From Trichuris trichiura (taxonomy: Eukaryota > Nematoda > Enoplea > Trichinellida > Trichuridae), in the NCBI GenBank assembly GCA_037903355.1, contig JBAJFE010000005.1, forward strand, positions 2,108,001 through 2,172,000: a stretch of 64,000 nt of DNA, read 5' to 3'. Within the stretch, counting starts at the first letter, position 1, and every line of letters starts with the position of its first letter. The position numbers were made by a program, and so were the translations under genes. Shown here in pieces: positions 1 to 11,829 of the stretch. The notes beneath the pieces are model-generated. The model ran no database searches. It saw only the letters and a program-made list of their open reading frames with translations, and was not told where the DNA came from.

Positions 1-1037
1 ATATTTGCATTTGAGTACTTTCTTGTCATGCATAATTGTCTCAGTGCAGTATGAGGTTGTAAATAGCGTAATTAAAAGTTGTTACCGAAACGGATCAATC
101 CAAAGTTCCCTCCGCGGGTAAAGCTCCCGAATTTCGCTATTCATTATTGCGGCTGCTATGTGGAAACTCTGTTGAAATTGAATAGTTCGAATGCTTTTCT
201 TCAAGGATATTTCTACCCTCTTTTTATTTAGGATTACGAAGAATGACAGATTGTAAAAGGTTACTTCATATCAAGCCTATAATGCTAAGATTGTCAGCAG
301 AAAACCACTCCAAGAATACCCTAATGTTATTAATGCTTATTAATACTGTGTTCTCAAGTGGTTCAAGTTATTGAACGGCTAGCTCGAACTGTAAGTAAAG
401 AGTGACAGTCTTTACGTAGGGCATCAATTCGATATTTCGTCCAAAAATTTGTCAACGGAGAATTTCGTTGGTGAATAACAATCATGCTTCAAATCTTATT
501 TGTATTAGCTGCCTCTGGTATAATTTATTATCCGCTGTTCATTTTCCAGTTCAGAAGGAACGTACGGGCAGGATGGTTGAGCGAGTCTGCATTAAAAATG
601 ACATCATTGGCGTGTACGACCTATGTTGCGGAGTGGATGAATGAAATACGTTTTTGTCTTTAAGCGTACCACGAAAGTACACTATGTTTCGGTAAGTTAC
701 AAAGAATAGTCAGTGCGTTAAACCAAATTGCTGAGCTAACAGTTTACCCATGTTGTATATATATATATACATGCAACATGGGTGCAGCGTCGAATGGTGC
801 TTACATTGTTAATATTAACTTATTATTATTTGTACTTTGAGTTTATAATGTCGCTCAGATCAAGCGAAATGCTACTTCAGTTTGTCAGCGCGATTTATTC
901 GATCCGAGACAATGTAGATAAACAATTTCGGTAGAATGGTTTACTTTTGCCATGCTTGTACAAAATGTATGAAATAATAACGCAGACAGCTACGGGCGAA
1001 TAACGTTTATGCAATTAGTTTAGGCGGTCATTGAGTT
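1..1037. other. Gene-free stretch left of the REEP gene
   Basis: No reading frame here has recognisable protein similarity or a convincing coding pattern. The stretch is AT-rich, and the only structure noticed is the short TA-rich hairpin at 746-783. It lies downstream of the REEP stop codon on the minus strand, so part of it may be that gene's 3'UTR. Confidence 0.5.
746..783. repeat. Perfect 10-bp inverted repeat around a (TA)n core
   Basis: ACCCATGTTG at the left is matched by CAACATGGGT at the right, separated by an alternating TA tract. It would form a stem-loop or cruciform. No target-site duplication was recognised, so it need not be a transposon remnant. Confidence 0.75.
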
Positions 1038-1520
1038 TCACTGTGCTTCCCCACCGCTGGGCAAAATGCGAGCAACGGCGAAGGGATGCACGTGAGATTC
1101 GTAGAGCTTTTCCGCTCCACGATAAATTGGCAAATAAAGCCACAATAGGAAGACACATTTTGCCACCCAGTAGAATGGAAAGTATTGCATCACTTTGTCG
1201 GCGAAAAAGTCAAATAAGGAATATAAGGCAAAAATGGTCCAATACGTCAGCCATTGTGTATCATCTTTCTTGTCTGGTGTTTCAATAGCACGTATGGACA
1301 TGTAAGCTGGATAAGCAAAGCCGATCGTGTTGCAGACAAGTTTTGCAAAGTAGCCAATAATTAGGTAAATAGCAAGAAGGGCAGATACTGCAGCGAAGCA
1401 TTCTTCTCTCTTTCGTTTTGTTACTTCTTCTATCTTGGCAAACCCTTTACCAAAAGGATTTGTCTCATCATACAAAAGTGTATTGATGTCCTGCTTTATC
1501 TGATTGACCACGTCAGCCAT
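1038..1520 (-). CDS. REEP5/REEP6-type ER-shaping protein (TB2/DP1/HVA22 family)
   Basis: A 160-residue protein in one uninterrupted exon. Family members insert hydrophobic hairpins into the ER membrane, curve it into tubules and bind atlastin. The sequence shows an acidic N-terminus, hydrophobic segments from about residue 43 to 78 containing IGFAYPAYMSIRAIE, the family hallmark DDTQWLTYW at about 86-94, a second hydrophobic region (IFALYSLFDFFAD), and the F-P-F-Y-W...LLWLYLP segment. It is close to human REEP5 in order and spacing, but shorter at the C-terminus and lacking the charged REEP5 tail. The start is the first ATG, followed by an amphipathic stretch like that of REEP5. It is an isolated gene in a repeat-rich, gene-poor region. 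The absence of introns contrasts with the intron-rich genes elsewhere here and could mean a retrocopy, although the frame is intact. REEP5 and REEP6 cannot be separated by eye. Confidence 0.92.
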   Translation of the reverse strand: MADVVNQIKQDINTLLYDETNPFGKGFAKIEEVTKRKREECFAAVSALLAIYLIIGYFAKLVCNTIGFAYPAYMSIRAIETPDKKDDTQWLTYWTIFALYSLFDFFADKVMQYFPFYWVAKCVFLLWLYLPIYRGAEKLYESHVHPFAVARILPSGGEAQ

Positions 1521-1755
1521 CGTCAGCCGTCTGACTCAACAATAAACTGAGACAGTCAAAGATGCCCGCAATGACGTTGAATAAATACTTTAAAGTTAAG
1601 TCGCTTTAAAGTGCCAAGTTCGTTCGCTAAACAATGACTGTTATGTACGAAGTTGCGTTTTCATGCAACGATAGCGTAGTTTAAGCCTCAAAGCAAGCAA
1701 GGCAAAGTCACGTTCTGTTTATGGTAGTGCCGCGTCTTGTTCACCGCAAACTGTA

Positions 1756-1797
<42 letters not shown>

Positions 1798-4700
1798 TTT
1801 GTGTTGGGAACGTGATCTATGTATGAGACAGATCAAAGCTTTTAGATTAAATACAATTCAACATCTAACGGTGATCAGTCCGTTGAACTAAGCGACTTCT
1901 GGTCGAACATCATTACTCGTTATCGTTGCTGCTTTTTGAAATGACCACCTGCGGCATAGAAACAAAAATGGAAACAATGCATGTGGTTAAGATTATAAAT
2001 ACAATGGATTTGAATATGGTTCTTTAAATGAATAGCTCTTGAAGCACAGAAACAACGGATATGGACATGGAACAACAGATTAGGAAACAAACAATCCAAC
2101 CCGACACTACGTCGATGCGGCTATTGAAGCTTGCAGAAAGGTGAGGGTTTAATTTTATTTTGCTTTTATTAGTAATTTATTTAACGTTGCTGCGCGTAGA
2201 TTAAAATAATGGTTCGATGGGCGACTTTTGTCCAAAGGGACCAGCGGGAAAATTCGTCTTCGTTTGCGGCAGCCAAATGTTCAACCGTAATTTAATTATT
2301 GAAAAATCATTTCCGTTTTACTCAGTTCTAAGTGAAACATTGTACATGCGATTGGCAATAAACTAAAATCGCTTTTAACGTTAGTAGTAATGTCGTTCGA
2401 TCAGGACATGTGAGAAGGACTTATTTATTATCTGTTAATGCATCTGTTGATTATTTTTCAAATAAGGTACTACGCAAGCTTTTCACATCCATGAAACTCT
2501 TAGTCAAAGGGTTACATAATGTTTTTTGAATATTCTTGAGCGAATACATCTAATTATATAAGCTGCTATAATAACTATCGTGATTGATATTCATTGAGCC
2601 TTCTATTAACGCTGCCAAATGTACCTGTTAAATTGAAACGAGCGCTGTACTTTTTTCTTTATGATTTCGACGTTTCAACGCTTTTGGCTCTCTGCAGTTT
2701 GTAGGAAATAATTTTATTTCATTCTACACACTTCATTATTGGTGTGTACATTTGATTGAAGCTTCTTTTTTATAGGGCTTAAATCTTCGAGCTGTTCGCA
2801 AGCGCTTCCAGAATGACGAACAGAAAACTTTACGAAGGTAACAAACGATATTCGCGTGCATTCATATTGTTTCAAGAGGGTTACTGCCATTCCATCAGCA
2901 GATGGTTTTGTCGATCAGTCAATTTTGAAGAACGCGAATAGGAACGAAAGTTTAAGCGACCTGTCCACGTTACGAGTGCCACCAGTTTAGAGTGTATATT
3001 GAATCATCTGTCGAAAGAGTTAATTTGAAAGAAATTTAGAGTTTGCTTTTGCATTTGGTTTCCTACAGTACATCTGAAAGTCAAGTTTTCAGCATCTTCA
3101 TTGTGCGATCTGTTTGGCCAAGCGTACCGCTGGTGTAACCTTTGCTTTGTTGCTGCATACCTTTGATAATTTGCGATTCATATCAAGTTTAGTGCAGCTG
3201 AATTGCTGCACAGTGCAACACTTTTTTTGTGCCTTCTCTTTTGTGGATTCATTCTTCCTTGTTGTATTGTACACTTTGTTCATTTGTAGCGAGTATGTAA
3301 GAGCTTAAGTATGTTAGTTTTTTACTTTTTTCATTTTCTTAAGTACGACTGCAAACTGCTGTAGCAAAACAAACTTGAATTGTTTAAAAGTTACAGTATT
3401 ACCAGCGGTAGCATAACGAACAAGATTTCGGTTTTAGTTTTTATTATGACTTTGAAAATGTCCTGTTCCTGATGAATTCAAAATTCGATTAAAATAAGCG
3501 TTAACATTTCCGCAGCGCTTAAAGAGGCGCGGAACTACCATGAATAGTGGAGACTGCTTTTCGGCGCAACGCTGCAGGAGAGACGCTATAGTAGTTTGAA
3601 CGGAATGTGCATTGTACTGGGACTCTTTTTGACGCGAACGACATTTATCGACGCTGTCTTTTATTACAGGGTAACCCAGCTTCACGCAACTTCGTGCAAG
3701 AATAAGTTAAGCAGAAAATGTTTGATCAGCTTTACATTAAGCGTTAAAGCTTTTGGATAGATCAGTCAGATTAGGTTCTATGAAGTGACGCGCAATAAGT
3801 TCACTTTGTTTTATTTACATAAAAGATCCTGTTTAAACGTTTTTAGAAAATCCGGAGCTTTGAGATGGTCCATCTTTACTCGTAGTCAGCAGCGTCACAT
3901 CCACGCCGTAAGTGCAGTACTACTGTAACTGATTTTCACTTTGGTAAATATATCTTTCTATCTAGATATACAGTATTTTTAGATAAATTTTCGTTGACTA
4001 AGTTTTTTTCATAGCTTTTTACGCTAATTTCAAGCTCGACGGCTCTCAAGCATAGCATAGTTACCCTTAGCCAAATAATTAAACAAAGGCGTCTACCATA
4101 CAGTATAAAATGTTGAAAGTAAGCTTCACCGACTAGTTTGCGCTTGTTTATCTAAGCGCATAAAATCAAATGAAATCGCGGGTGTTCAACATGCGTCATA
4201 TAAAAAATAGCAAGCTCAGGATAAGCCCGGTGCGATTTAAAGAATTCGAAATGGTGAAAGTGCTAAAATGGACACTGTTTGCTGTAGCGTGACAACGGTG
4301 ACGCAATAGCGTAAGATTGGTGGCAAAAAACTGCTTTCTGACCGAATGCTGTTAACTTGTACGAATGAAACCTTTTTTACCAGTTATTCCAAGCGGCAAC
4401 TAACGTGTCGAGTATTGTCACTGGTATTTTATTGCTGCTTAAATCTGAAGCAGAGCTGCTTGCTTTGTTTTGACTTTGGCTAAGTATTTAAATGATTTCT
4501 TTGGACCTGAACAAGCGCAGGCCAAAGAAGTCGACACAAATTTGCCATTGTTTAATGTGTACTGCATTTTCTCGTACTCGCTTTCTCTTTTTTGTTGTTT
4601 TAGCTACAAGGATGGAAAGCCAACTTGCGGGCTAACTCAGGACCACGTGATGTCAGAGTTCTTGCTTAAATTAGAAAAAAATTTATGTTTAAATAATTAG

Positions 4701-7700
4701 TTCTACACATTGATTAGGGACAGCATTTTTTTCAATTGCATTCACTTCACGGAAGAAAACAATTACTTGCTGCAAAGCGCTTTCGCTTTTGTTGTACATG
4801 TAATAAAATTACTGCCACCGGCAATAATGAAGTCTCAATGCTTATGAACCGGCGAACAGGTTAGTTGCTTTGATTCATTGCACTTTTGTTGCCTAATTTT
4901 TTTTATTCAGCTTGTATCATCTTTGCTACTAAGCAGTACTACTCCCTGTTGCCAGCACCCATTCAATTTAACTGGTCGTTCCAAAGCATTTGTAAATGTA
5001 AAAAAGGAGTATCTCATTATGCCTATACCACTTGCTGGACGAGGCCACTGCTGATGACAACAACACGAGATCATTGGCCTCTCATGGCCTTAACTTAAGA
5101 TTACCCATAGGGCGATATGATTGCGGCCTCCTCCTTTTACGCAGACGCGCCCACTTTGCTTCCTTGGACTATTGTCCTTTCAAAGGTCATTGTCCTTCCT
5201 CTGTCGTTCACCTTAATAGGACGCAACGGCGGTCTGTATAAACGGCTGAGGCGGGAATGGTTTGGGTAGCCGAATTGATCATATTCCTGTCATATCATTA
5301 TCGCTGTTCTCTACTCTCTATTTGAAGTTAACCAGATTACTCTTTCAATAGAAGACATATATCTGTCGTATATCGTCCGAAGGAGTTCTACTGCTACATT
5401 CGTTATTCCTACGCTAAGTTTTTTCATGTATGTATTTACTATGGAAACAACACAAAGCGTTTATTTGTACTTACCAGTAAACGAATGCTCAGTGCTTTCG
5501 GAGCCCTACGTGCTCCGTTGTCAGCGATAACAAAATTCGATACTAATTTTTAGTTAATGATGGATACGCTTTTAGAATTGATTAAAGGCGTGATAGAAGC
5601 GGCCTGGATTTGACTTGAATGAGTCGTCGCACGTTAAAGTCAACTGCTTTGCGGCTTGTTGGACAAAAGCCAATTCGGCAATGCTCCTATGGCAATCTAA
5701 TCAAGGCAGCAGATGCTAATCGCTCTTCCTCGAAGTCCCCTCCGCCAATGTACGCTTCATAGTATCTTATCGCGCGGGAGCAAAACCAGTATCCCTATCT
5801 TTCAACGAGTAAATGAAAAAAGATAAGCTCGACGATGATATGCTTTTGCTTTGGTCAAGCAGTGAGCATTTTGGCTGCGTCGTTTCTGGCTACAAATTCA
5901 TTTGGTGCGACTGTGTGTTCCTTATGCATAGGCGAAGTAAGAATTTTTCCATTTTTTTGCTTCTGTGCGGTTAGAACAACAGTTTATGAGATTGTATTCG
6001 GCCGACTGGTTGAATCGAGGATTCGATTTTCATTTTTTTCAGCTCTTTGCGCCGGAAATGGCTTGCCGATTTCTTTCTTGCTTTTCTCGCCTGTTCACTA
6101 CTTACCTGCAACTTCATGGCTTTGCATTAGGTGTTCAAGATATTATTCTGACCAAAAAAGTTTGTTGTCGCCACCATTCTTCATTACTCAACTCAAATGG
6201 TTATATTTAGGCAAATAGTAAATGAGAAAATTGAAGAGCCGATTAGATAGCTGCGGCAAATCGGCTGTAAGAGACATGCTGAATCTTCTAAATGCGGAAA
6301 AGGAGACTTGAACAGGTATTCCGTGCTTTAATTCTTCATTTGAATTTTTTTTTCATGCCGCATTGGGTGGAGACTCGATTATTCAAAGTATTGCCTGCAA
6401 CAGGTAGTTTGATTGATCGATAATGAAATTATTAGAATATTAGTTTGCGTTAGCTTTTATAGCTTGTTCCCAATTTACTTATTATCTACTTTATTCGTGA
6501 AGCGCAATTGGTAATATGCGATGATCTATCACGACTAAGTAATTTTGAAGACAGCAAAAGTTCTTATCCCGTCGTTGGCAGGTTAAATGATGCTTGTGAA
6601 TGAGTGGACAGCGACAAAAAGTCTGGAACAATCATGCACGAGAAATGTATTGCAGTCAGGAAAACTGACTTTCATAGTTAAAATGTCCGGATCATGGTCT
6701 ACTCATACACAACCATCATAGTTTATTCCCCTCACGAAGGCACAAAAGATTACCTGAAATCTGCAAAATTATTTAACATTTTTATCATTGAATAAAAATG
6801 CTATTAATCTTGGTTCACTGAGTTAGATGTTCATCTGACGTCTTTTCCAGCCCAGTAGTTAGAATTTATTTATGAAATTTTGTTTCTCACGTCGATTATT
6901 GGATGGTTCCTTGCCGTTAAAAAGCATAAACAAAAGAGTGTCAGTTAACGTTGAACCTGCTTATCATTATACTTCGAACTTAAATTTTATACAGTACATT
7001 TTTTCCAGAAAGCAATTACGCTGCTTATACATGTAAGCAAAACGTAGCATATATTTTGGAGCGCAAGCTGTAGCATAGATTTTGTGCAGTGAAAAGAACT
7101 AATAATGTAACACAAGGAAAGCTTTAACGGTTAAAATGCGATGTAACGTTTTTAAGAAATGAGTCAACAGCGGAAAAACTTTCACTGTAAAATCGTTCAG
7201 TCGTTTTTTTGTATTGACCTGCTGCTGTTACAGTCACATTTATTGAAGAAACTCTTTTGACTCTACCGTACTGATTAAGAGAAATAAAGTTTACTATCTG
7301 TTAAAGTAGTGCGGTCAGAGTTTCGCTACCGCAGAGATCTGATCAGTGGCTGACAAGATATGTTACTGATCTTTTTCTTACTCAAAAAATTAAGCAATTG
7401 ACTTCTCAACTTCTGTCCTCTAAACTTTAGCACGGCATGTAGAAAACTAAGGCAACATCAATTTCCTCACTGGAAATATTAGCGTGTTCTGAGTAAAGCT
7501 GAATGTTATCAGTTTTCGTGACACTTCTTCAGAGAAGTTAGGGAAAGCTAGCTTGTATAGCGAACAAGCTGAAAAAACGAAGCAGATAGAGTATTTGTCG
7601 CATGCGACAAAAACTGACACTTTTAACGACAAACTAACAAGTGAATCATTGACTGTATTGTTTCAAACTTTTAAAAATCGAACAGCTGTGTTTCGAGTCG

Positions 7701-10700
7701 TCTTTCCTGATGGTCTGAAAAAACCTTCCTGGTTAATTCTTTATCCTTAATGATCGAACTGGAAGCCAACGGAACGTCGGTACGACGCATAAGATATCTT
7801 TGCAGCTTAGATTTGCTATTGAAATTTTAAAATGAATCTGTTTCAAATGGTTTCTATGTTGGGTCAGGTGGACTTGGAGAGCGGACAGACGCCTTTAGGT
7901 TTTATCGGTCGTTCATTACCGTCGTTCAGGCGTTTTCACCTGTCTCCACGCAATGGTAGATTTGTCAGCCAAAGATTTCTATACGGTTTGAAGCCGCAAG
8001 AATTCTTCTTTCACTGTCTGTCCGATCGAGAGGTGATCAATGAAGCTGTCTGTTAGAAGTTTAAACGTTTTATATTTCCAGGGATTAACGGACACGGCAG
8101 GGAATATTGTCAGTGATGCATAATTGAACATCTGGAAGGCCTTATGGCGAGCTACGACGTTACTGTCCAAGATTCTGGCCGTAGCGTCATTCAGATGTTT
8201 CTGTCGTGAGCTGATCATATTGGTTACTGACAAGGGCGTTTTCTTTGCAGTTTCTGTACGGTGAAGATGGATTTGACATAGTGCAGTCTTAGTCCATAAG
8301 CGGATCCTGCTGGGCAATCTGGACATGCTTTAAGTTTCTCTTTTGAACTACATGCCGTCTTTACAAGAAAATGCAGCTAAAAGAGCGTTCAAAAAGTGAA
8401 AACACACTTAAACTCCTGCGCATATACTTAGCGGCATAATGTTCGTCGTCTAAGCTGTTTATTATTCTTCAGCTACTTGGTCGCCTCTTGGTAAGTAAAT
8501 GCGTGACTACTTGTGGATGAGGTACTTCACCTGTCCTACCACTGCATAGCGCTTGTCTTTTTTGTAAAGCGATAAGTGCATGGAGTATGAGATAACTTTG
8601 TAGTTTACCAACAGGAAGCATCGTCCTTACATTAGCGAAGAAGAGAGCTGTATTCCTGCTAACATCAGTGGAAATTTGGATTAGAGTAGGATTCAGGCGC
8701 TTAAAAGAGTTCAGTTTTTGCATTGTCGTGAATCAGCTTATTATGTTAATGTTGAGTCTGTTGTTGGAGGTGATGTTTGGATATCAAATTATTCATACGA
8801 CGTCAAGCCGAACCATTGGTGTGAGGCTTGAATTAAGATTTACGCTCTCCGGTAGGTTTTGTATGTAGTATTTTAATTTTTTCCCGTCTCAGGTTCTACT
8901 TAGTCTTGGCATGACTGAAGTACGTTATTTGGTGCGACTTTTGGCAGAAGTGTCTACCATGCAATCGGTGAAAGGAATCCAGCAATGCACGCTTAAAAAG
9001 AGAAGGGTAAGCGAATCCTCATAACTGAAAGAGTCGACTTGAAAGTACAGTCACGAACTGCTGTTTTACTTAAGTACGTTTTCTTGCAAGTTGTTCTTTA
9101 ATCAACCTGACATATTCAACGCCACTTGTACCGGATGTAATCATATTCACGCAATGCAAGAGTTGTGCGGCATTAAGGCTGCTGCAATTTCTATTGTTCA
9201 GCTTTTTCTTTTGCAGAGTGCTTCGAAATCAACGAGAGATCAATTATTCCTATTAAGGAAATGTAGTTTGTTTTTGCCCATTACAGTATAGATGTTGATT
9301 ATATAGTCCATACCGGCATTTATCAACAGTTTAACAGAACTTAAATGTACACCTTGACATCTCTGTTACAAGAAATGGCACTTGAAACCGCTATAGCATT
9401 CACGAAAGACGCAATACTCAAAAGTATTTCGAAGTGCACCTCTGTAGCAGCCATTGTTTAAAATTATGCATTATGGATATTGAAGAGTTTTTAAATACAC
9501 CTTCTCCAGGAGTGGTCATTTTTCGATTGCCTCAAACTGGTACTCGATGCTTTGATATTCTGTATCTTTCGTATTAGACAGTGTTGGAATCTTGATATGA
9601 ACCTGTCGATAGCAACGTTTGTGGGCCAGATCGAATTGGTCAGATGTTATTTGTAGGGAACAGCGTTACCTGTTTAGCAGTACTATTTGACACTACAGTG
9701 CACTTACTAAACTCTCATTGCGTAGAAGACTAAGAAAATGGACGCGTCGCCTATGGATGAATATTTTCCGAAATCACTATTACGACGATGACACTACTTT
9801 TTTCTCCTTTTAGTCTTTGTCGATTTTATGTTTTATAACTCCGTCAAAGTTTCCTGCGTAGCTTTTGGGGCAGAAACAAACCTGCAACCGTCAGCTTAAA
9901 GCTACTTTTAAGTGCTCCGCTGCAACATTCAGATCAAGCTGAAGAGAAAAACAGCGGAACGTTTGTGTACGTTTAAAGCGGTAAAGGTGACTGTCGTTCT
10001 CCTGTATAAGTGGAATGCCGAAACTGTACAGCTTAGTAAGAGTTCTGTAGTGTTCAGGCACTGTTTACGCGGAAGGGATACCAAGAATTGAACAAGTCAT
10101 AGAATGAAAAATATGGAATCGCTTCTCGAATGTTGGTGAAGAAGCTGATGAGTGAGCAGTCGATGAAAACATGAAACAACAGTTTTGCAGCTAAAAGAAT
10201 CCTCAACTTTGCTACGTTAAATATTTTAAAAACTCAAAATACGGTCAGGTTGGCCATAGCTGAACCTGCGTACTTTTCTTATCTGTATTTGATTTTGGTC
10301 GCGGTGCATATAGACGAAGAATCGGTAATTCAACGCAAGCTGTCCCATTTCGTATCAAGGTAAGATTGACATTGATAAATGCTGTGCATCATGCAAGCCT
10401 TCGTACGAAATTATTTAGGTAGTAGTCTCGTAGTAGTTAATACTCCGTCTTTCGACTATTGCTAAGTTCTTGCATAACGTTTCAGCTGAAAAGGCTCGTG
10501 GAATTGTTTTTACGATAGTTCTCGTTCTAACTTTCATGAATGCCACCGAGTTTGGCTATGTTTTGTTTAAAGATTTTAAACTTATCGTACCTTGTAAAAA
10601 GATTGTAATTTTTTTTCTTTTCTTCGTCTAACAGATTGCGATTTGGTGATTTATTTTTTCGTCGGGCTGATCCATAACTCTCTATAGAACAACTATAACA

Positions 10701-11279
10701 GTATAAGTACTTATTGCGTAATGGAAGTACGGAATCTCGATTCTGTGGAAACTTTCATGAAGCGAAGTTTTCAAGAGGGCACAGTTCCCGTCTTCAGCGC
10801 AAAATAAGTGAAATTTCTTCATTGCTGTTAGGAACTAACCTAGCTTATTACTATTAGCCGAAAACTGTTCTGATTTTTGTCTTCATGGTAAAGTTGTTCT
10901 TCTTGTTGTACTTATGTGTTTGGTTGCTGAAAAAGTACTACTCTTCCTTGAATAGCGCAAAGTAGAATACTTAGGCGCACACGTTGGCTATGGCGCCGTT
11001 TCCTTCCGGTGGCAATCGTTTTATTGGTTTTCCTTTCTGGGTTTTCAAGCTTACTCGTCTGTCTTCAGCGACAGTGATGATAGAAATGATTGCAACAGGG
11101 TGACTTTCAGTCATCAGTATCGCTGAACACGAACGAAGAGTAGGCCACAAAGCTCTGAAAAACGTTTTAATGAAAGGTTGCTACCTTTGTAAAACTCTAT
11201 AATGGAAACATACGAATCCCTTACAAGTTACGACGCATTTACCCAGAACTCAGACAATTTCATCATGACCCCATCTTGC
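1521..11279. other. ~9.8 kb with no supportable gene
   Basis: I read both strands and found only short open frames (under about 130 codons) without recognisable domains, without conserved exon joins, and with AT-driven composition. Examples are a minus frame at 7979-8326 and a plus frame at 5835-6218. The (TAA)n microsatellite at 1757-1796 is the only clear structure. Regulatory DNA, introns of undetected genes or old transposon remnants cannot be excluded. Confidence 0.5.
1757..1796. repeat. (TAA)n trinucleotide microsatellite
   Basis: About 13 perfect TAA units lie upstream of the REEP gene. This is simple-sequence DNA with no coding context. Confidence 0.97.
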
Positions 11280-11299
11280 GCCAAGGTAGCACTGCGACA

Positions 11300-11800
11300 A
11301 ACTGAATGAAAAATTTCATCCCGACGGATACAATTAGATACGTGCGCTAAACTTTCAGTGGAGGTACAAAATCTCAGCGCCGAGCTGTTCTCGTGTTATA
11401 GTAAGCTTCCACCAAACTTAATCTAAAAGCATTGGGACGCGAAGCCGTGAAATTTCGCTGCAAAGGTGATTTCGCATCAAAACGAGGCGACCTCAATCTT
11501 TTTGCGGCGTAAACCTTGACAGGAAGCTTATCTCCGCGTCAAAATGATCAGTTGTCAGAACAAAGCTGGCGTCAAACTTTCGGCGGGGGTCCCTCTACAG
11601 GCGAAGTCAAAATATCCCTGCGTCAAAATGGGCTCGCGTCGAATAAGTTGCGCGTCAAATATTTAGCGTGGTACATTTTGACGCGAAACTTCTCCGAGTT
11701 CATGTGGCAAAACGAGGCTTGCGTGAAACTTTCTCCGGGGTTCATCTTGACGCGAAGTCAAAATATCCCTACGTCAAAATGAGCTCGCGTCATCAAGTTA
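11300..11800. repeat. GCGTCAAA-rich block with both-strand copies and an internal ~151-bp duplication
   Basis: The motif GCGTCAAA and its complement TTTGACGC recur many times. A longer segment beginning GCGAAGTCAAAATATCCC occurs near 11601 and again near 11752. The local GC content is higher than in the neighbouring DNA. The block directly abuts the 450-bp satellite, and the same motif returns beyond its other end at about 14.82-14.93 kb. That pattern suggests subterminal repeats of a large element or a satellite edge. An open frame at 11516-11782 is composed of these repeats and is not believed to be a gene. Confidence 0.7.
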
Positions 11801-11829
11801 TAGGTTTAGTTTGTCGCGCTGTTCGGTGA

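Noticed and set aside
7979..8326. 115-codon minus frame with an ATG start
   Set aside because: No domain, no splice partners and no composition distinct from surrounding noncoding DNA; length is within chance expectation for a long AT-rich region.
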